64,000 nucleotides of DNA from Streptomyces sp. CB09001 (GCF_003369795.1 NZ_CP026730.1:6191001-6255000), one strand, 5' to 3'. Numbered from the stretch's first letter, positions 16,131-24,316 are shown. Numbers and translations: made by a program. Notes: generated from the sequence alone by a model not told the origin.

Positions 16131-16156
16131 GATGCCAATGGGTCGCGCCTGGCTAG
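16123..16156 (+). promoter_or_regulatory. LacI-type operator and promoter of the lacI-family gene
   Basis: ATGTTATCGATGCCAAT at 16123-16139 is the exact reverse complement of the operator before the GH35 gene. A TAGACT -10 candidate follows at about 16153. Autoregulation is inferred. The regulator's ATG is about 65 bp downstream. Confidence 0.7.
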
Positions 16157-16221
16157 ACTCCGGGGCGGGACCCGTACCCGCGCATGCGGCCAGGGTCGCG
16201 GCTTTCGTGGAGAGGCGAGCG

Positions 16222-17307
16222 ATGTCATCGGAAACGCCGGCGGCCGACCGGACGCCCGTGAGCGGGCGCTCGGCCGACGACGGTGCCGCCCGGCAGCCCG
16301 GCATGGCCGACGTGGCGCGGCTCGCCGGGGTCTCCGCCCAGACGGTGTCCCGCACCCTGGCCGGTCACCCCAACGTCCGGCACGGGACCCGCGCCAAGGT
16401 CCTCGCCGCGGTCGAGGAGCTCGGCTACCGCAAGAACAACGCGGCCCGGATGCTGTCGTCGGGGCGCAGCCGGACCATCGGCGTCGTGACGCTGCGGACC
16501 ACCTTCTACTCCCGCGCGAACCTGCTCTTCGGCATCGAGGCCGCGGCACGCGAGGCGGGGTACGCGGTCAGCACCGCCGCCACCGCGTCCCTGGACACCG
16601 CGGCCATCGAGGGCGCGCTGTCCCGGCTGGCGGAGCAGGACGTCGAGGGGGTCGTCCTCGCGGTGCCGCTGGTGCACGTGAGCCCGAGGATCGAGCGGCT
16701 CACCCGCTCGGTGCCGACCGTCACCGTCGACGGATCGAGGACACCGGCCACCGAGGTCGTCGCCGTGGACCAGACCCTGGCGGCCCGCCTGGCGACCCGG
16801 CATCTGATCGAGCTGGGCCACGAGGCCGTCTGGCACGTGTCGGGGCCCCCGCAGTGGCTCGACGCGGCCCGTCGCTGCGCGGGCTGGCGCGACACCCTGG
16901 AGGAGGCGGGGCTGTCCGTGCCGCCGGTGCTGGAAGGCGACTGGACACCCGCCTCCGGGTACCGCAACGGGCTGGTCCTGGGCAGGATCCCCGACGTCAC
17001 CGCGGTGTTCGTGGCCAGTGACGAGATGGCTTTCGGGGTGATCCGGGCCCTGCACGAGGCCGGGCGCAGGGTGCCGCAGGACGTCTCCGTCGTCGGGGTG
17101 GACGACATCGCGCTCGCCGAGTACTGCTCGCCCTCGCTGACCACGGTGGCCCAGCCGTTCGCCGAGATGGGTGCCCTCGCCGTCGCCCACCTGCTGCGGC
17201 ACATCGCGGATCCGGGCGCGGCACCGGAACCCGCCTCCGTCGAGCCCGTGCTGGTCGTGCGCGCCAGTACGGCGGCGGTCGGCGGTCCGGCGGGGCGCCA
17301 ATCCTGA
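16222..17307 (+). CDS. LacI-family transcriptional regulator
   Basis: DNA-binding repressor, 361 aa. After about 30 N-terminal residues the LacI helix-turn-helix reads MADVARLAGVSAQTVSRTL, then the hinge AVEELGYRKNNAARML. A periplasmic-binding-like effector domain follows (SRTIGVVTLRTTF to LLRHIADPG), including VFVASDEMAFGVIRALHEAG and DVSVVGVDDIALAEY. ATG 16222 follows GGAGAG. The preceding open frame back to 16015 crosses the promoter and operator, so the later start is preferred. Its target is probably the upstream GH35 gene and its own promoter, each with a copy of one 17-bp operator. The effector is presumably a galactoside. Confidence 0.92.
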   Translation: MSSETPAADRTPVSGRSADDGAARQPGMADVARLAGVSAQTVSRTLAGHPNVRHGTRAKVLAAVEELGYRKNNAARMLSSGRSRTIGVVTLRTTFYSRANLLFGIEAAAREAGYAVSTAATASLDTAAIEGALSRLAEQDVEGVVLAVPLVHVSPRIERLTRSVPTVTVDGSRTPATEVVAVDQTLAARLATRHLIELGHEAVWHVSGPPQWLDAARRCAGWRDTLEEAGLSVPPVLEGDWTPASGYRNGLVLGRIPDVTAVFVASDEMAFGVIRALHEAGRRVPQDVSVVGVDDIALAEYCSPSLTTVAQPFAEMGALAVAHLLRHIADPGAAPEPASVEPVLVVRASTAAVGGPAGRQS

Positions 17308-17347
17308 CCGCCACCGGTCTCCAGCCGGCCCGCAGCCGGCCCGCCCC

Positions 17348-17455
17348 AGGCCCGCCTGTGAAGAGCCTGCGTTCAGGCCCGCCCGTGAAGAGCCTGTGCT
17401 CAGGCCCGCCCGTGAAGAGCCTGTGCTCAGGCCCGCCCGTGAAGAGCCTGTGTTC
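17348..17455. repeat. Four 27-bp tandem repeats between convergent genes
   Basis: Four near-identical 27-bp units start at 17348, 17375, 17402 and 17429 and differ at only a few C/T positions. Each unit can fold a small hairpin, GCCTG-tgct-CAGGC (loop varies). The array fills the gap between the LacI-family stop (17307) and the convergent TetR stop (17454-17456), which lies at the last unit's edge. It may act as a multi-hairpin two-way terminator. Array length should vary between strains. Confidence 0.85.
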
Positions 17456-18041
17456 AGGCCCGATGGCACGTCCCAGCCGTCGCGGGAGTCTCGTCGGCGA
17501 GGACGAGTGCGGCGAGGAAGTCCTCGAAGGCCTGGTCGGCTCGCGAGACGTCACCGGTGGTCTCGATGTCCATGATGAGACCGCGGACGACCGCCAGTAC
17601 GAGGGTGGCGAGTTCGGGACGGCCGATGCTGCGCATGCCGTCCTCGAACGGCCGCAGCCAGTCCGTGGTGGACTCGCGGCGGAAGCCCGGCCACAACTGC
17701 TGCTCGGCGTCCTCACGGAGTTTGCCGAACATGCTGAGGTACGGCCGGCCCGCCGGGCCGGTCATGACCCGCCAAGCTCGTCGCAGCGTGCTCGGATAGG
17801 GCTCTTCGGGCCGCGGGGCGACCAGTTCGCCGAAGAAGTCGCGCTGGCGTCGCCGTGCCCGTCTCAGGGTTTCCCGCAGCAACGCGTCCCGGGTCCCGAA
17901 GTGGTAGATGAGCATCCGGGCCGAGGTGCCGGAGGCCGCCGCCAGCGGCTCGAGGCGGTCGGGAAGCCCGTGCACGAGCGCGTGGTCGACGCAGGCGTCG
18001 AGGATGCGGTCGCGGATCTCGGGCTGCTTGTGTCGACCCAT
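17454..18041 (-). CDS. TetR-family transcriptional regulator
   Basis: TetR repressor, 195 aa, ATG 18041. N-terminal HTH from RDRILDACVDHALVHG to SARMLIYHFGTRDALLRETL is typical. The C-terminal ligand domain has DWLRPFEDGMRSIG and LVLAVVRGLIMDIE. It is divergent from an alpha/beta hydrolase gene, with ACGTA-N8-TACGT between them as likely operator, so it probably controls that gene and itself. Its last codons run up to a 27-bp repeat array, and the stop uses repeat sequence, so the extreme C-terminus may differ from orthologues. Confidence 0.9.
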   Translation of the reverse strand: MGRHKQPEIRDRILDACVDHALVHGLPDRLEPLAAASGTSARMLIYHFGTRDALLRETLRRARRRQRDFFGELVAPRPEEPYPSTLRRAWRVMTGPAGRPYLSMFGKLREDAEQQLWPGFRRESTTDWLRPFEDGMRSIGRPELATLVLAVVRGLIMDIETTGDVSRADQAFEDFLAALVLADETPATAGTCHRA

Positions 18042-18055
18042 CGCCGAACTTTTTC

Positions 18056-18073
18056 ACGTAACTGAAGCTACGT
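18056..18073. promoter_or_regulatory. Probable TetR operator
   Basis: ACGTA (18056-18060) and TACGT (18069-18073) form an 18-bp inverted repeat with an 8-bp centre in the 89-bp gap between the divergent TetR and hydrolase genes. Size and place fit a TetR-family operator. Confidence 0.5.
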
Positions 18074-18130
18074 CTACCGTTGATCGTGGAGCTTGGCGCC
18101 CGGGTCCAAGCCGGATTCAAGGAGGAAGAG

Positions 18131-18829
18131 ATGCGCGTTGTGTTCGTGCACGGGGCCTGTGTTCGTGACGGGGCGTGGTGGTGGCACCTGGCGGCCTCGG
18201 CTCTGCACGAGCACGGTATCGGCAGCACTGCCCCGGCCCTGTTGAGCTGCGGCGAGGGTGACCGGCCGGCCGGGCCGGACGGTCCAGGGCTGGCCGAGGA
18301 CGTCGCCGCGGTGCGCGCGGTCCTGACCGAGGGGGACGAGCCGACCGTGGTCGTGGCGCACAGCTACGGCGGAATCGTCGCCGCCGAGGCGGCGGCGGGT
18401 GTGGAAGCGGTGCGCCACATGGTGCTGGTGTCGAGCTATCTGCCCGAGCCCGGCGAGTCCCTGTCGACGTTCGGAGCCGACGTACCCCCGCCGTTCCTGG
18501 ACTTCGATCCCGACGGCGGCACGTTCGGCGCCCGGCCGGAGCTGTTCGCCGAGACGTTCGTCCAGGACTGCCCGCCGGATCTGGCCCGCGACGCGGCGGC
18601 CCTTCTGGTTCGGCAGACGCTGGCCGTGACCCGGCAGCCCGTTCGGGCGGCGGCGTGGCACGACGTGTCCACGACGTACGTGGTGTGTACCGAGGACCGC
18701 GGCACCCCGGTGGCCGCGCAGCGTGAGTTCTCCCGCCGTGCGGGCAACGTCGTCGAGGTGGACGCGGGCCACCACCCGTTCCTGTCGCAGCCGGAGGCCG
18801 TCGCCGACATCGTCCGGCGCCTGTCGTGA
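18131..18829 (+). CDS. Alpha/beta-fold hydrolase
   Basis: Small alpha/beta hydrolase, 232 aa, of the methylesterase/hydroxynitrile-lyase-like group. Nucleophile elbow VVAHSYGG (Ser near residue 80), oxyanion region VHGACVRDGAWWW near the N-terminus, and a C-terminal catalytic His in DAGHHPFLSQPEAV. ATG 18131 follows GGAGGAAG; an upstream in-frame start at 18080 would overlap the operator and lacks a ribosome site. The divergent TetR gene is its likely regulator. The substrate is unknown; an ester or lactone xenobiotic is plausible from this common arrangement. Confidence 0.88.
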   Translation: MRVVFVHGACVRDGAWWWHLAASALHEHGIGSTAPALLSCGEGDRPAGPDGPGLAEDVAAVRAVLTEGDEPTVVVAHSYGGIVAAEAAAGVEAVRHMVLVSSYLPEPGESLSTFGADVPPPFLDFDPDGGTFGARPELFAETFVQDCPPDLARDAAALLVRQTLAVTRQPVRAAAWHDVSTTYVVCTEDRGTPVAAQREFSRRAGNVVEVDAGHHPFLSQPEAVADIVRRLS

Positions 18830-18843
18830 CCGCGGCCGGGCGT

Positions 18844-19602
18844 TCAGGCCCGGTGGGAGCTGCGGGAGGCCGGTGCGGGGGTGGGCAGGGGGCTGGTCGC
18901 CGCCCGGGTGACCTCGCCGACCAGCTCGACCACGTCCGGGCCGTACGCCTGTGAGTTGACGACCTTGAGCAGCAGCACGAAGGAGTTGTTGCCGTGCTTG
19001 CGGGCGAGCTTCTCGTGGTGGCGGGCGAGGTAGCGGGTGGCGGCCTGGTTGGTGATCGCGCGCTGGCCGCAGAACAGGAAGGCGGGCCGGGCCTCGCGCC
19101 GGTCCCCGGCGGTGAGGCGGGCCAGCAGCACGTACTCCGTGACACCCGCCTCCAGTCGGTAGCGCTCGCTGCCGATCTGGAAGGCGCCCCGGTCCGGGCC
19201 GGGCTCCGGGTCGACGTTCATCCGCACCCCGGGCAGCATCGCCGCCATGTGGGCGACCATGCGCCGGTTCGAACCGGGGCCGCCCACACAGAACTCCGTG
19301 CGCTCGCCGAAGCCCTGGCCGACCATGTCCTGGGTGACCACCTGGGCGTGCGCGCCGCAGTCCTTGATCAGTGCGGAGAGTTCCAGCAGCGCGAAGACGT
19401 CGAAGCGGTGGACGGCCGGTTCGGAGGCGGCCGGGTCCCGGTTGACGACGAGCAGCGACTCGGAGCTGTCGGGCAGCCCGAAGAACGCCTGCTTGCGCCG
19501 GAGTTTCCGCTTCCACAGGTAGGTGCGGGCGAGCCAGCCCAGCGTGGCGCTGATGCCCGCCGCGACCACACCCAGGACGATGTTGCGTACGTCGTCAGTC
19601 AT
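18844..19602 (-). CDS. Membrane-anchored protein of unknown function
   Basis: 252 aa. One transmembrane helix near the N-terminus (residues about 6-24, IVLGVVAAGISATLGWL) is followed by a basic stretch WKRKLRRKQ and a soluble domain of about 215 residues. The domain contains LLVVNRDPAASEP, DVFALLELSALIKDCGAH, GGPGSNRRMVAHMAA and FLFCGQRAITNQAATRYLARHHE. It ends in a Pro/Ser-rich tail. I do not recognise the family; GGPGSNR suggests a small-molecule or nucleotide pocket, but that is speculative. The first third of this gene and its upstream region are duplicated as a dead copy at 25077-25296. Confidence 0.75.
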   Translation of the reverse strand: MTDDVRNIVLGVVAAGISATLGWLARTYLWKRKLRRKQAFFGLPDSSESLLVVNRDPAASEPAVHRFDVFALLELSALIKDCGAHAQVVTQDMVGQGFGERTEFCVGGPGSNRRMVAHMAAMLPGVRMNVDPEPGPDRGAFQIGSERYRLEAGVTEYVLLARLTAGDRREARPAFLFCGQRAITNQAATRYLARHHEKLARKHGNNSFVLLLKVVNSQAYGPDVVELVGEVTRAATSPLPTPAPASRSSHRA

Positions 19603-19677
19603 GGGCGGGCATGTTAGCGGGCGTCGGCGTATCTGTGTTCGACGGGCGGCGGCGTGCGGGCCCACCGCACGCCCGAC
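19460..19677. repeat. Left copy of about 217-bp direct repeat
   Basis: This segment covers the 5' third of the membrane-protein gene and its upstream region. It aligns almost gaplessly (offset 5617 bp) with 25077-25296 at roughly 90 percent identity by eye. The two copies bracket an accessory gene block. Confidence 0.85.
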
Positions 19678-19809
19678 ATTCCGTGCTGCCCGACAGCGGT
19701 CGGATCGTGGGTCGAGCCGAGTGGTACGGGGTACCGGCAGCGATGCCGAACCCGGCGGCGAGTAGCCCGTAGTCGTCGCCGCGCTGGTGGTGTCGGGCCG
19801 CGCCGCGGG

Positions 19810-20460
19810 TCAGCCGCGGATCCTGCTGGTTTCGCGGGTGAACTGGCGGTGGCCGATCAGCTTGTAGGCCACCCGGGCCGGGGCCGGCAGGACCTTCATG
19901 AACCTTCGCCGTTCCGCTTCATCGGTGTCCTCGGTGATGTGGCCGAGGATGACCAGCCGCCGTGTGAGGGGGATCGCGCTCATGCCGTGCTTGCCGAGCG
20001 CGTCCCATTCGCTCTGCGTCAGTGTGACGGAGACGATCGGCAGTATTTCCTGCTCCTCCTCGGCCAGATGCTCGATCAGTGTCGGCATCATGGCGTCGAT
20101 GCGGGCGGCCATCCGCTCGCCCGCGGCGGCGTCCGCGCTCGCCGTCCACGCGGGCAACTCCGCGTCGATGGCCGTGACGGCGTCGTCGACCTGCGCGTGC
20201 TGCGCATCCATCCGGTCCATCAGCTCCGGATCGAGGTCGGCTCGCTCACGCAGCAGCGGAAAGAGGAGCTCGTCCTCGCCGGTGTGGTGTGTGTGGAGGA
20301 AGGTCAGCATCTCCCGGGCGTGCGCACCGATGACCTCGGCTCGGGCACGGTCACCGGCCGCGGCGCGGAACAACCGCGGCAGCTGCCCGAACTCGCGCCG
20401 GAGGACGCGATGGATCAGCACCATCTCGTGGGTGTCGACGCCGGTCCCGAGGGCACTCAC
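19810..20460 (-). CDS. Hemerythrin (HHE)-domain protein
   Basis: Di-iron four-helix protein, 216 aa, likely to bind oxygen or NO or to sense or detoxify reactive species. Metal-ligand motifs in order: DTHEMVLIHRVL, HTHHTGEDELLFPLL, AQHAQVDDAV, and LIEHLAEEEQEILP. It starts at GTG 20460, overlapping the stop of the upstream NmrA-like gene by 4 bp, so the two are translationally coupled. A C-terminal part of about 60 residues (LTQSEWDALGKHG onward) is usual for actinobacterial members. It is the first gene inside the repeat-bounded block. Confidence 0.88.
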   Translation of the reverse strand: MSALGTGVDTHEMVLIHRVLRREFGQLPRLFRAAAGDRARAEVIGAHAREMLTFLHTHHTGEDELLFPLLRERADLDPELMDRMDAQHAQVDDAVTAIDAELPAWTASADAAAGERMAARIDAMMPTLIEHLAEEEQEILPIVSVTLTQSEWDALGKHGMSAIPLTRRLVILGHITEDTDEAERRRFMKVLPAPARVAYKLIGHRQFTRETSRIRG

Positions 20461-21326
20461 CGTGACTCCTCGACGGCAGCGGCGTTCAGGATGGCTTCAC
20501 GTGGTGTGATGGTCGCCCGGCCGATGAGTTTGGTCAGGTCGTCACTGTCGGTGAACAGCTCTCCCCGGGCCAGCCCGGTGTCCGCATCGGCCACCGCGGC
20601 GGCCATCTCCGGGGGCAGCCCGGCGTCCGTCAGGGTCGCGGTGTAGTCGGCGACCGGCACGTCCCGGTACGTGATGTGGGTGCCCAGGACGTCGCTGAAC
20701 GTGGCGGCGAGTTCGGTCAGCGTGAACGGCGTTCCGCCGAGTTCGTAGGTCGCGCCGAGGTGCCCGTCCTGCGTCAGCACCGCCACTGCGGCCGCCGCCA
20801 GGTCCTGCCGGGCCGCCGCACTGACGCGCCCGTCCTGCGCGCTGCCCAGCAGCGCGCGGTACTGGGTGATCATCGAGAGCTGGTCGGTGTAGTTCTCCAG
20901 GTACCACCCGTTGCGCAGGATGACGAACGGCGACCCGCTGTCACGCAGGTACTCCTCGGTGCGGCGATGCGCGTCAGCGAGCATCATCCGCGCGGTCGAG
21001 GCGTTGAGGGTGCTGGTGTACACGATGCGGGAGACACCCGCCCTGCGTGCCGCGTCGATGGCGTTGCGGGCGTTGTCGAACCGCTCACCCACCGTCGTCG
21101 TGGAAACCAGCACTATCGTGGCGGCACCCGCGAAGGCGTCGTCGAGGGTGCTCGGATCGGCGAAGTCCGCGCGCCGCACCATGACCCCGTTCCGTGCGAG
21201 GTCGGCGAGCTTGCCGGTGTCCCGGCCAGTGGCAACGATCTGTTCCGGCGGCGTTCCGGCGGCGAGGAGCTGGTCGACGATGAGCCGGCCGAGGTGACCT
21301 GAGGCTCCGGTGATGACAGTGGACAT
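20457..21326 (-). CDS. NmrA-like NAD(P)H-binding oxidoreductase (quinone reductase type)
   Basis: Atypical SDR/NmrA-family protein, 289 aa, similar to QOR2/YtfG-type NAD(P)H:quinone oxidoreductases or redox sensors. N-terminal VITGASGHLGRLI is the dinucleotide-binding motif; FVILRNGWYLENY and YELGGTPFTLTELA are characteristic of this group. ATG 21326 is preceded by AAGGGAAA. Its stop overlaps the hemerythrin GTG, forming a two-gene unit. It belongs to the accessory segment with three other NAD(P)-dependent enzymes, pointing to quinone or aromatic stress metabolism, by inference. Confidence 0.88.
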   Translation of the reverse strand: MSTVITGASGHLGRLIVDQLLAAGTPPEQIVATGRDTGKLADLARNGVMVRRADFADPSTLDDAFAGAATIVLVSTTTVGERFDNARNAIDAARRAGVSRIVYTSTLNASTARMMLADAHRRTEEYLRDSGSPFVILRNGWYLENYTDQLSMITQYRALLGSAQDGRVSAAARQDLAAAAVAVLTQDGHLGATYELGGTPFTLTELAATFSDVLGTHITYRDVPVADYTATLTDAGLPPEMAAAVADADTGLARGELFTDSDDLTKLIGRATITPREAILNAAAVEESR

Positions 21327-21418
21327 GGTGTTTCCCTTCGACAAGTGTCCGGCGTGGGTGCACTGCGGCGCAGGTGAATCCCCCTGGGCGTGAGGGCCAC
21401 GTGCGATGAGCCGGTGTG

Positions 21419-22192
21419 TCAGTTCCAGCCGCCGTCGGCTTCGATGGTGGTGCCGGTGATGAAGGACGCGTCCGGGGAGAGCAGGAACGCGACCACGGCG
21501 GCGATTTCGTCGGGTTGGGCCAGTCGGCCGAGTGCGCTCATGGAGCGGATGAGTGCGGGGAACGGCACATCGGCGAGGGCGGGGTGGACGTAGTGGGGGG
21601 CGTAGTCGGCCATGCGGGTGGCGGTGGCGCCCGGGGCGATCGCGTTGATGGTGATGTTCCGCTCGGCCAGTTCGGGAGCGAGATTGCGCACCATGGCCGG
21701 AATGGCCGCCTTGCTTGCCGCGTACAGGGCGTGCTGATGGACTGCCAGGCGCGCACTGACCGAGGAGCTGAGCACGATCCGGCCACCGTCGGTCATCGCG
21801 GCTACCGCCGCCTGCGTGACGAACAGCTGTCCGGCCACGTTGGTGTGGAAGAGGCGGTCGAAGTCGGCCTGGGTGATGGTTTCCAGCGCTCCGAAGTGCT
21901 CGACGCCGGCGTTGCTGACCAGCAGGTCCAGGCCACCGAACTCGGACACCACCGCGCCGACGAGCGCGTGCGTCTGCGCCCTGTCACCGATATCGGCCGG
22001 GAAGGCCGCCGCGGCACACCCGCTGTCGTGGAGTTCGCCGACGAGTGCCTCGGCGGCCTTCTGATCGGTTCGCCAGTTGACCGCGACCGTGGCTCCCTGG
22101 GCGGCGAGCCGCCGCACGATCGCGGCGCCGATTCCGCTGCTGCCTCCGGTGACCAGGACCCTCTTGCCCGACAGGCTTGATGTCGATGTCAT
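21419..22192 (-). CDS. Short-chain dehydrogenase/reductase
   Basis: Classical SDR, 257 aa. N-terminal VLVTGGSSGIGAAIV (TGxxxGxG), LLVSNAGVEHFG (NAG), catalytic Ser in IVLSSSVSARL and YAASKAA (YxxxK), then INAIAPGATATRM and the C-terminal FITGTTIEADGGW. NADP(H) preference is suggested by VNWRTD. A MarR-type operator lies about 90 bp upstream (22281-22299), between this gene and the divergent marR-like gene, so induction by the MarR ligand is likely. The substrate is unknown. Confidence 0.92.
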   Translation of the reverse strand: MTSTSSLSGKRVLVTGGSSGIGAAIVRRLAAQGATVAVNWRTDQKAAEALVGELHDSGCAAAAFPADIGDRAQTHALVGAVVSEFGGLDLLVSNAGVEHFGALETITQADFDRLFHTNVAGQLFVTQAAVAAMTDGGRIVLSSSVSARLAVHQHALYAASKAAIPAMVRNLAPELAERNITINAIAPGATATRMADYAPHYVHPALADVPFPALIRSMSALGRLAQPDEIAAVVAFLLSPDASFITGTTIEADGGWN

Positions 22193-22508
22193 CGCGCTCC
22201 CTGCGCTCTCTCTGTCTTGGCCGGATGTGAACAGACCTTGGCTCGCACTGCCAGACGCTGCATCGAGCCGTCATCCTAATTCGTCAGGATTATTGACTAC
22301 ATTACTCATGTGTCGGCAGTGACGGCAACTGAAGCCGGTCGGCGTGGGACGGCTGAGGGGCGGGGTATGTCCGGAGCGCGGCGAGCGCGCCCCGCGTGTC
22401 ACCGAGTCCGGGGCCGGGGCCGGGGTCGGCGGCGGTCCCGCCCGTCGGCGGTTGTCGTAGGGTGTGAACCTCGTGGGATCAGGCGGGCGACGGAGCCGAG
22501 AGAGCGGT
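22193..22508. promoter_or_regulatory. SDR/MarR intergenic region with one MarR operator
   Basis: No gene is seen. It carries one copy of the 19-bp operator (22281-22299, TCGTCAGGATTATTGACTA) inside a locally A/T-rich stretch (22275-22310), presumably at the SDR promoter. The remaining 200 bp up to the MarR start holds nothing distinctive beyond a possible GAGAG ribosome site. Confidence 0.65.
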
Positions 22509-22952
22509 ATGGACGACGAGCAGCGGGTTGATCTAGGGGTGGCGCTGTTCATCCCGTACCGGTACACCGAGGACCGGATGTTCCGGGCCCTGCAGGATGC
22601 CGGGTTCGACGACTGGACCCTCGCCCAGTGCCGGGTCTTCCAACGCGTCGCACCGGACGGTTCGCGCCTCACGGACCTTGCTGACCAGGCGCAAATGAGC
22701 AAGCAGAGCGCCGGCGTACTGGTTGATCAGCTGGAGCGCCTGGGCTATGTCCGTCGGGTTCCCGATCCCACGGACGGCCGCGCCCGGCTGATCGTGATCG
22801 AGGAGCGCGGCAAGCGGGCGGTCGAGGTGGCCTCGGCGACACTCGACGAGATCCTCGCGGAGTGGAAGGAGTACCTGGGCACCCGCAACTTCACGCTGCT
22901 GCACCAGATCCTGGAACAGCTCCGCGAGATCACCGACCCCTACGCGCGGTAG
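22509..22952 (+). CDS. MarR-family transcriptional regulator
   Basis: Dimeric winged-helix regulator, 147 aa. DNA-binding core: FDDWTLAQCRVFQRVA, SRLTDLADQAQMSKQSAG (recognition region), VDQLERLGYVRRVPDPTDGR (wing), ARLIVIEERG. ATG 22509 gives a normal MarR length. It sits in the middle of the accessory block, where four copies of a 19-bp motif (22281, 23048, 23069, 24082) mark promoters on both sides. The simplest reading is that it represses the SDR, the NAD(P)H-binding gene and a now-decayed gene to its right. Ligands of such proteins are often phenolic, which would fit the dioxygenase remnant. Confidence 0.9.
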   Translation: MDDEQRVDLGVALFIPYRYTEDRMFRALQDAGFDDWTLAQCRVFQRVAPDGSRLTDLADQAQMSKQSAGVLVDQLERLGYVRRVPDPTDGRARLIVIEERGKRAVEVASATLDEILAEWKEYLGTRNFTLLHQILEQLREITDPYAR

Positions 22953-23047
22953 GCCCCGGCCGCGCCGAGCTGTCGTCATCCGATTCCCGTTCGCCCGGAG
23001 TCTGCCGGGGTCGGCGGGTGCCGGTGAGGTTCGACCCCGCCTCCTCG

Positions 23048-23087
23048 TAGTCAGCCTAATTGACTTGTTCGTCAGTTATTCTGACTA
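23048..23087 (+). promoter_or_regulatory. Tandem pair of MarR-type operators
   Basis: TAGTCAGCCTAATTGACTT (23048-23066) and TCGTCAGTTATTCTGACTA (23069-23087) are two variants of one 19-bp inverted repeat, spaced 21 bp (two turns). They lie downstream of the MarR gene, in front of a degraded + strand reading. Their original target has probably been lost. Confidence 0.7.
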
Positions 23088-23350
23088 CAGATCGCGCGTC
23101 CGCAAGACACGCGATCCTTCTAACTTGTGGGGCGCCCGGCGCCCTGTCCAAGGCCGTCCGCGACCTGACCGGCGCGGACCCTCGGGATCGTCGCCGCGCT
23201 CGCTGCGGCCGAGCTGAGTGCCGGGCCGGCCGCGACACGGGGACCGCTCTACGGCAGGTAGTACTCCGCCCGCCTGCCTGGCTCCAGCGGTGCGGGGTGG
23301 GAGGCCGACAGGCCCCGGCGGGGCCGTAGTCGACATCCAGTGGGGGCGGC
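23088..23350 (+). pseudogene. Degraded coding remnant behind the tandem operators
   Basis: No intact gene is seen in 23088-23350. On the + strand one frame gives GALSKAVRDLTGAD; after a one-base shift near 23185 another gives ARTLGIVAALAAAELSAG and stops at 23257-23259. Together they look like the end of an alpha-helical protein, but no start or family motif remains. This is a suggestion from reading only. Confidence 0.3.
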
Positions 23351-23983
23351 CTACTTGCCGTCGATGACGACGACGGTCTGACGGGTGTGGGTTCCTTCCA
23401 CAGCAGTGCGGAGGAGGAAGTCGGCGACGTGTGAGCGGGACGTCGAGGGGTAGACCGGCAGCTTCTTGACGTCGTCGAGCACGACCTCGCTATAGCGACT
23501 GGCGGCTCGATCGTTGAGTGCTCCCGGGTATCCGAGAGTCCACTTCAGATCGCTGGCCCTCAGGAGGACTTCCGACGCGGCTTTGTCCGCGTAGGTCTTC
23601 CGGAGCACGGTACGGAAAATCGGGCCCACGAGGAACGAGGCCTTGGCGAGAGAGTCGCCGACTCCGAAGGCGGACACGACGACGAACCGGTCGACGCCGG
23701 ACGTTTTCGCGGACTCGATTACCGCACGCACCATGTCGGTGATCAGCGTCGGGGTTTCCCGGGCGCTTTTCACTCCGAGCGTGCTGATGATCGCGTCGTG
23801 GCCTTGGGCCGCCTTCGCGATGACCGCGGCGTCGGTGACATCACCCACGACGATTTCGGCGCGCCCATCGACGTTGGCGTCGGCCTTCCGGGTGAGGGCG
23901 CTGATCTGGTGTCCCTGGGCGAGTGCCTTTTCGACGAAGAGGGTTCCGGTGCGACCGGTTGCCCCCAAAACGAGAAACTTCAT
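23351..23983 (-). CDS. NAD(P)H-binding oxidoreductase (SDR_a5/NmrA-like)
   Basis: 210-aa Rossmann-fold protein. FLVLGATGRTGTLFVEKAL at the N-terminus is the GxxGxxG dinucleotide motif; IVVGDVTDAA, AIISTLGV, RFVVVSAFGVGDS and WTLGYPGALND follow, as in biliverdin-reductase-B-like NAD(P)H-binding proteins. Codon use is less extreme in G/C than in neighbouring genes, supporting recent acquisition. A perfect inverted repeat of the MarR operator lies about 100 bp upstream (24082-24100), probably at its promoter. The substrate is unknown; flavin or quinone reduction is plausible. Confidence 0.87.
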   Translation of the reverse strand: MKFLVLGATGRTGTLFVEKALAQGHQISALTRKADANVDGRAEIVVGDVTDAAVIAKAAQGHDAIISTLGVKSARETPTLITDMVRAVIESAKTSGVDRFVVVSAFGVGDSLAKASFLVGPIFRTVLRKTYADKAASEVLLRASDLKWTLGYPGALNDRAASRYSEVVLDDVKKLPVYPSTSRSHVADFLLRTAVEGTHTRQTVVVIDGK

Positions 23984-24081
23984 GATAATTCGCTCCCAAT
24001 ACGAAGGGTGAATCGAACCCGGCCAGGCGGCTGCTTGCCGACGGTGACAGGCCCTGTACGCCGAGGATCCATTCAGAACTT

Positions 24082-24100
24082 TAGTCAGGATTTCTGACTA
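24082..24100 (-). promoter_or_regulatory. MarR-type operator, best copy
   Basis: TAGTCAGGATTTCTGACTA is TAGTCAG-N5-CTGACTA, a perfect 7-bp inverted repeat. It precedes the NAD(P)H-binding gene and matches the other three sites in length and arm sequence. Confidence 0.75.
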
Positions 24101-24316
24101 TGTCAAACGAGGTGACGCGGGCGAAGCCCGAAATGTCCGACCCTTGGCGTATCGGTACGGGATAGCCGGCAGAGTCCCGCGATAGATCAACTACTCGCCA
24201 TCCCGGCCGCCTTACCTCCTGAAAGAACCCGCTTTCAGGTCACTGCGCCCTGTGCGGTCCCGCCGGGACGGGTCACCGCTCGCCCGTCGCTGGCGGGCGT
24301 ATGGTAGTAAATGTAG

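Noticed and set aside
16015..16221. Upstream start for the LacI gene at 16015
   Set aside because: The extra 69 codons would cover the operator and -10 region. ATG 16222 has a ribosome site and normal LacI length.
17348..17455. CRISPR array
   Set aside because: The 27-bp units are directly abutting with no spacers, and no cas gene is near.
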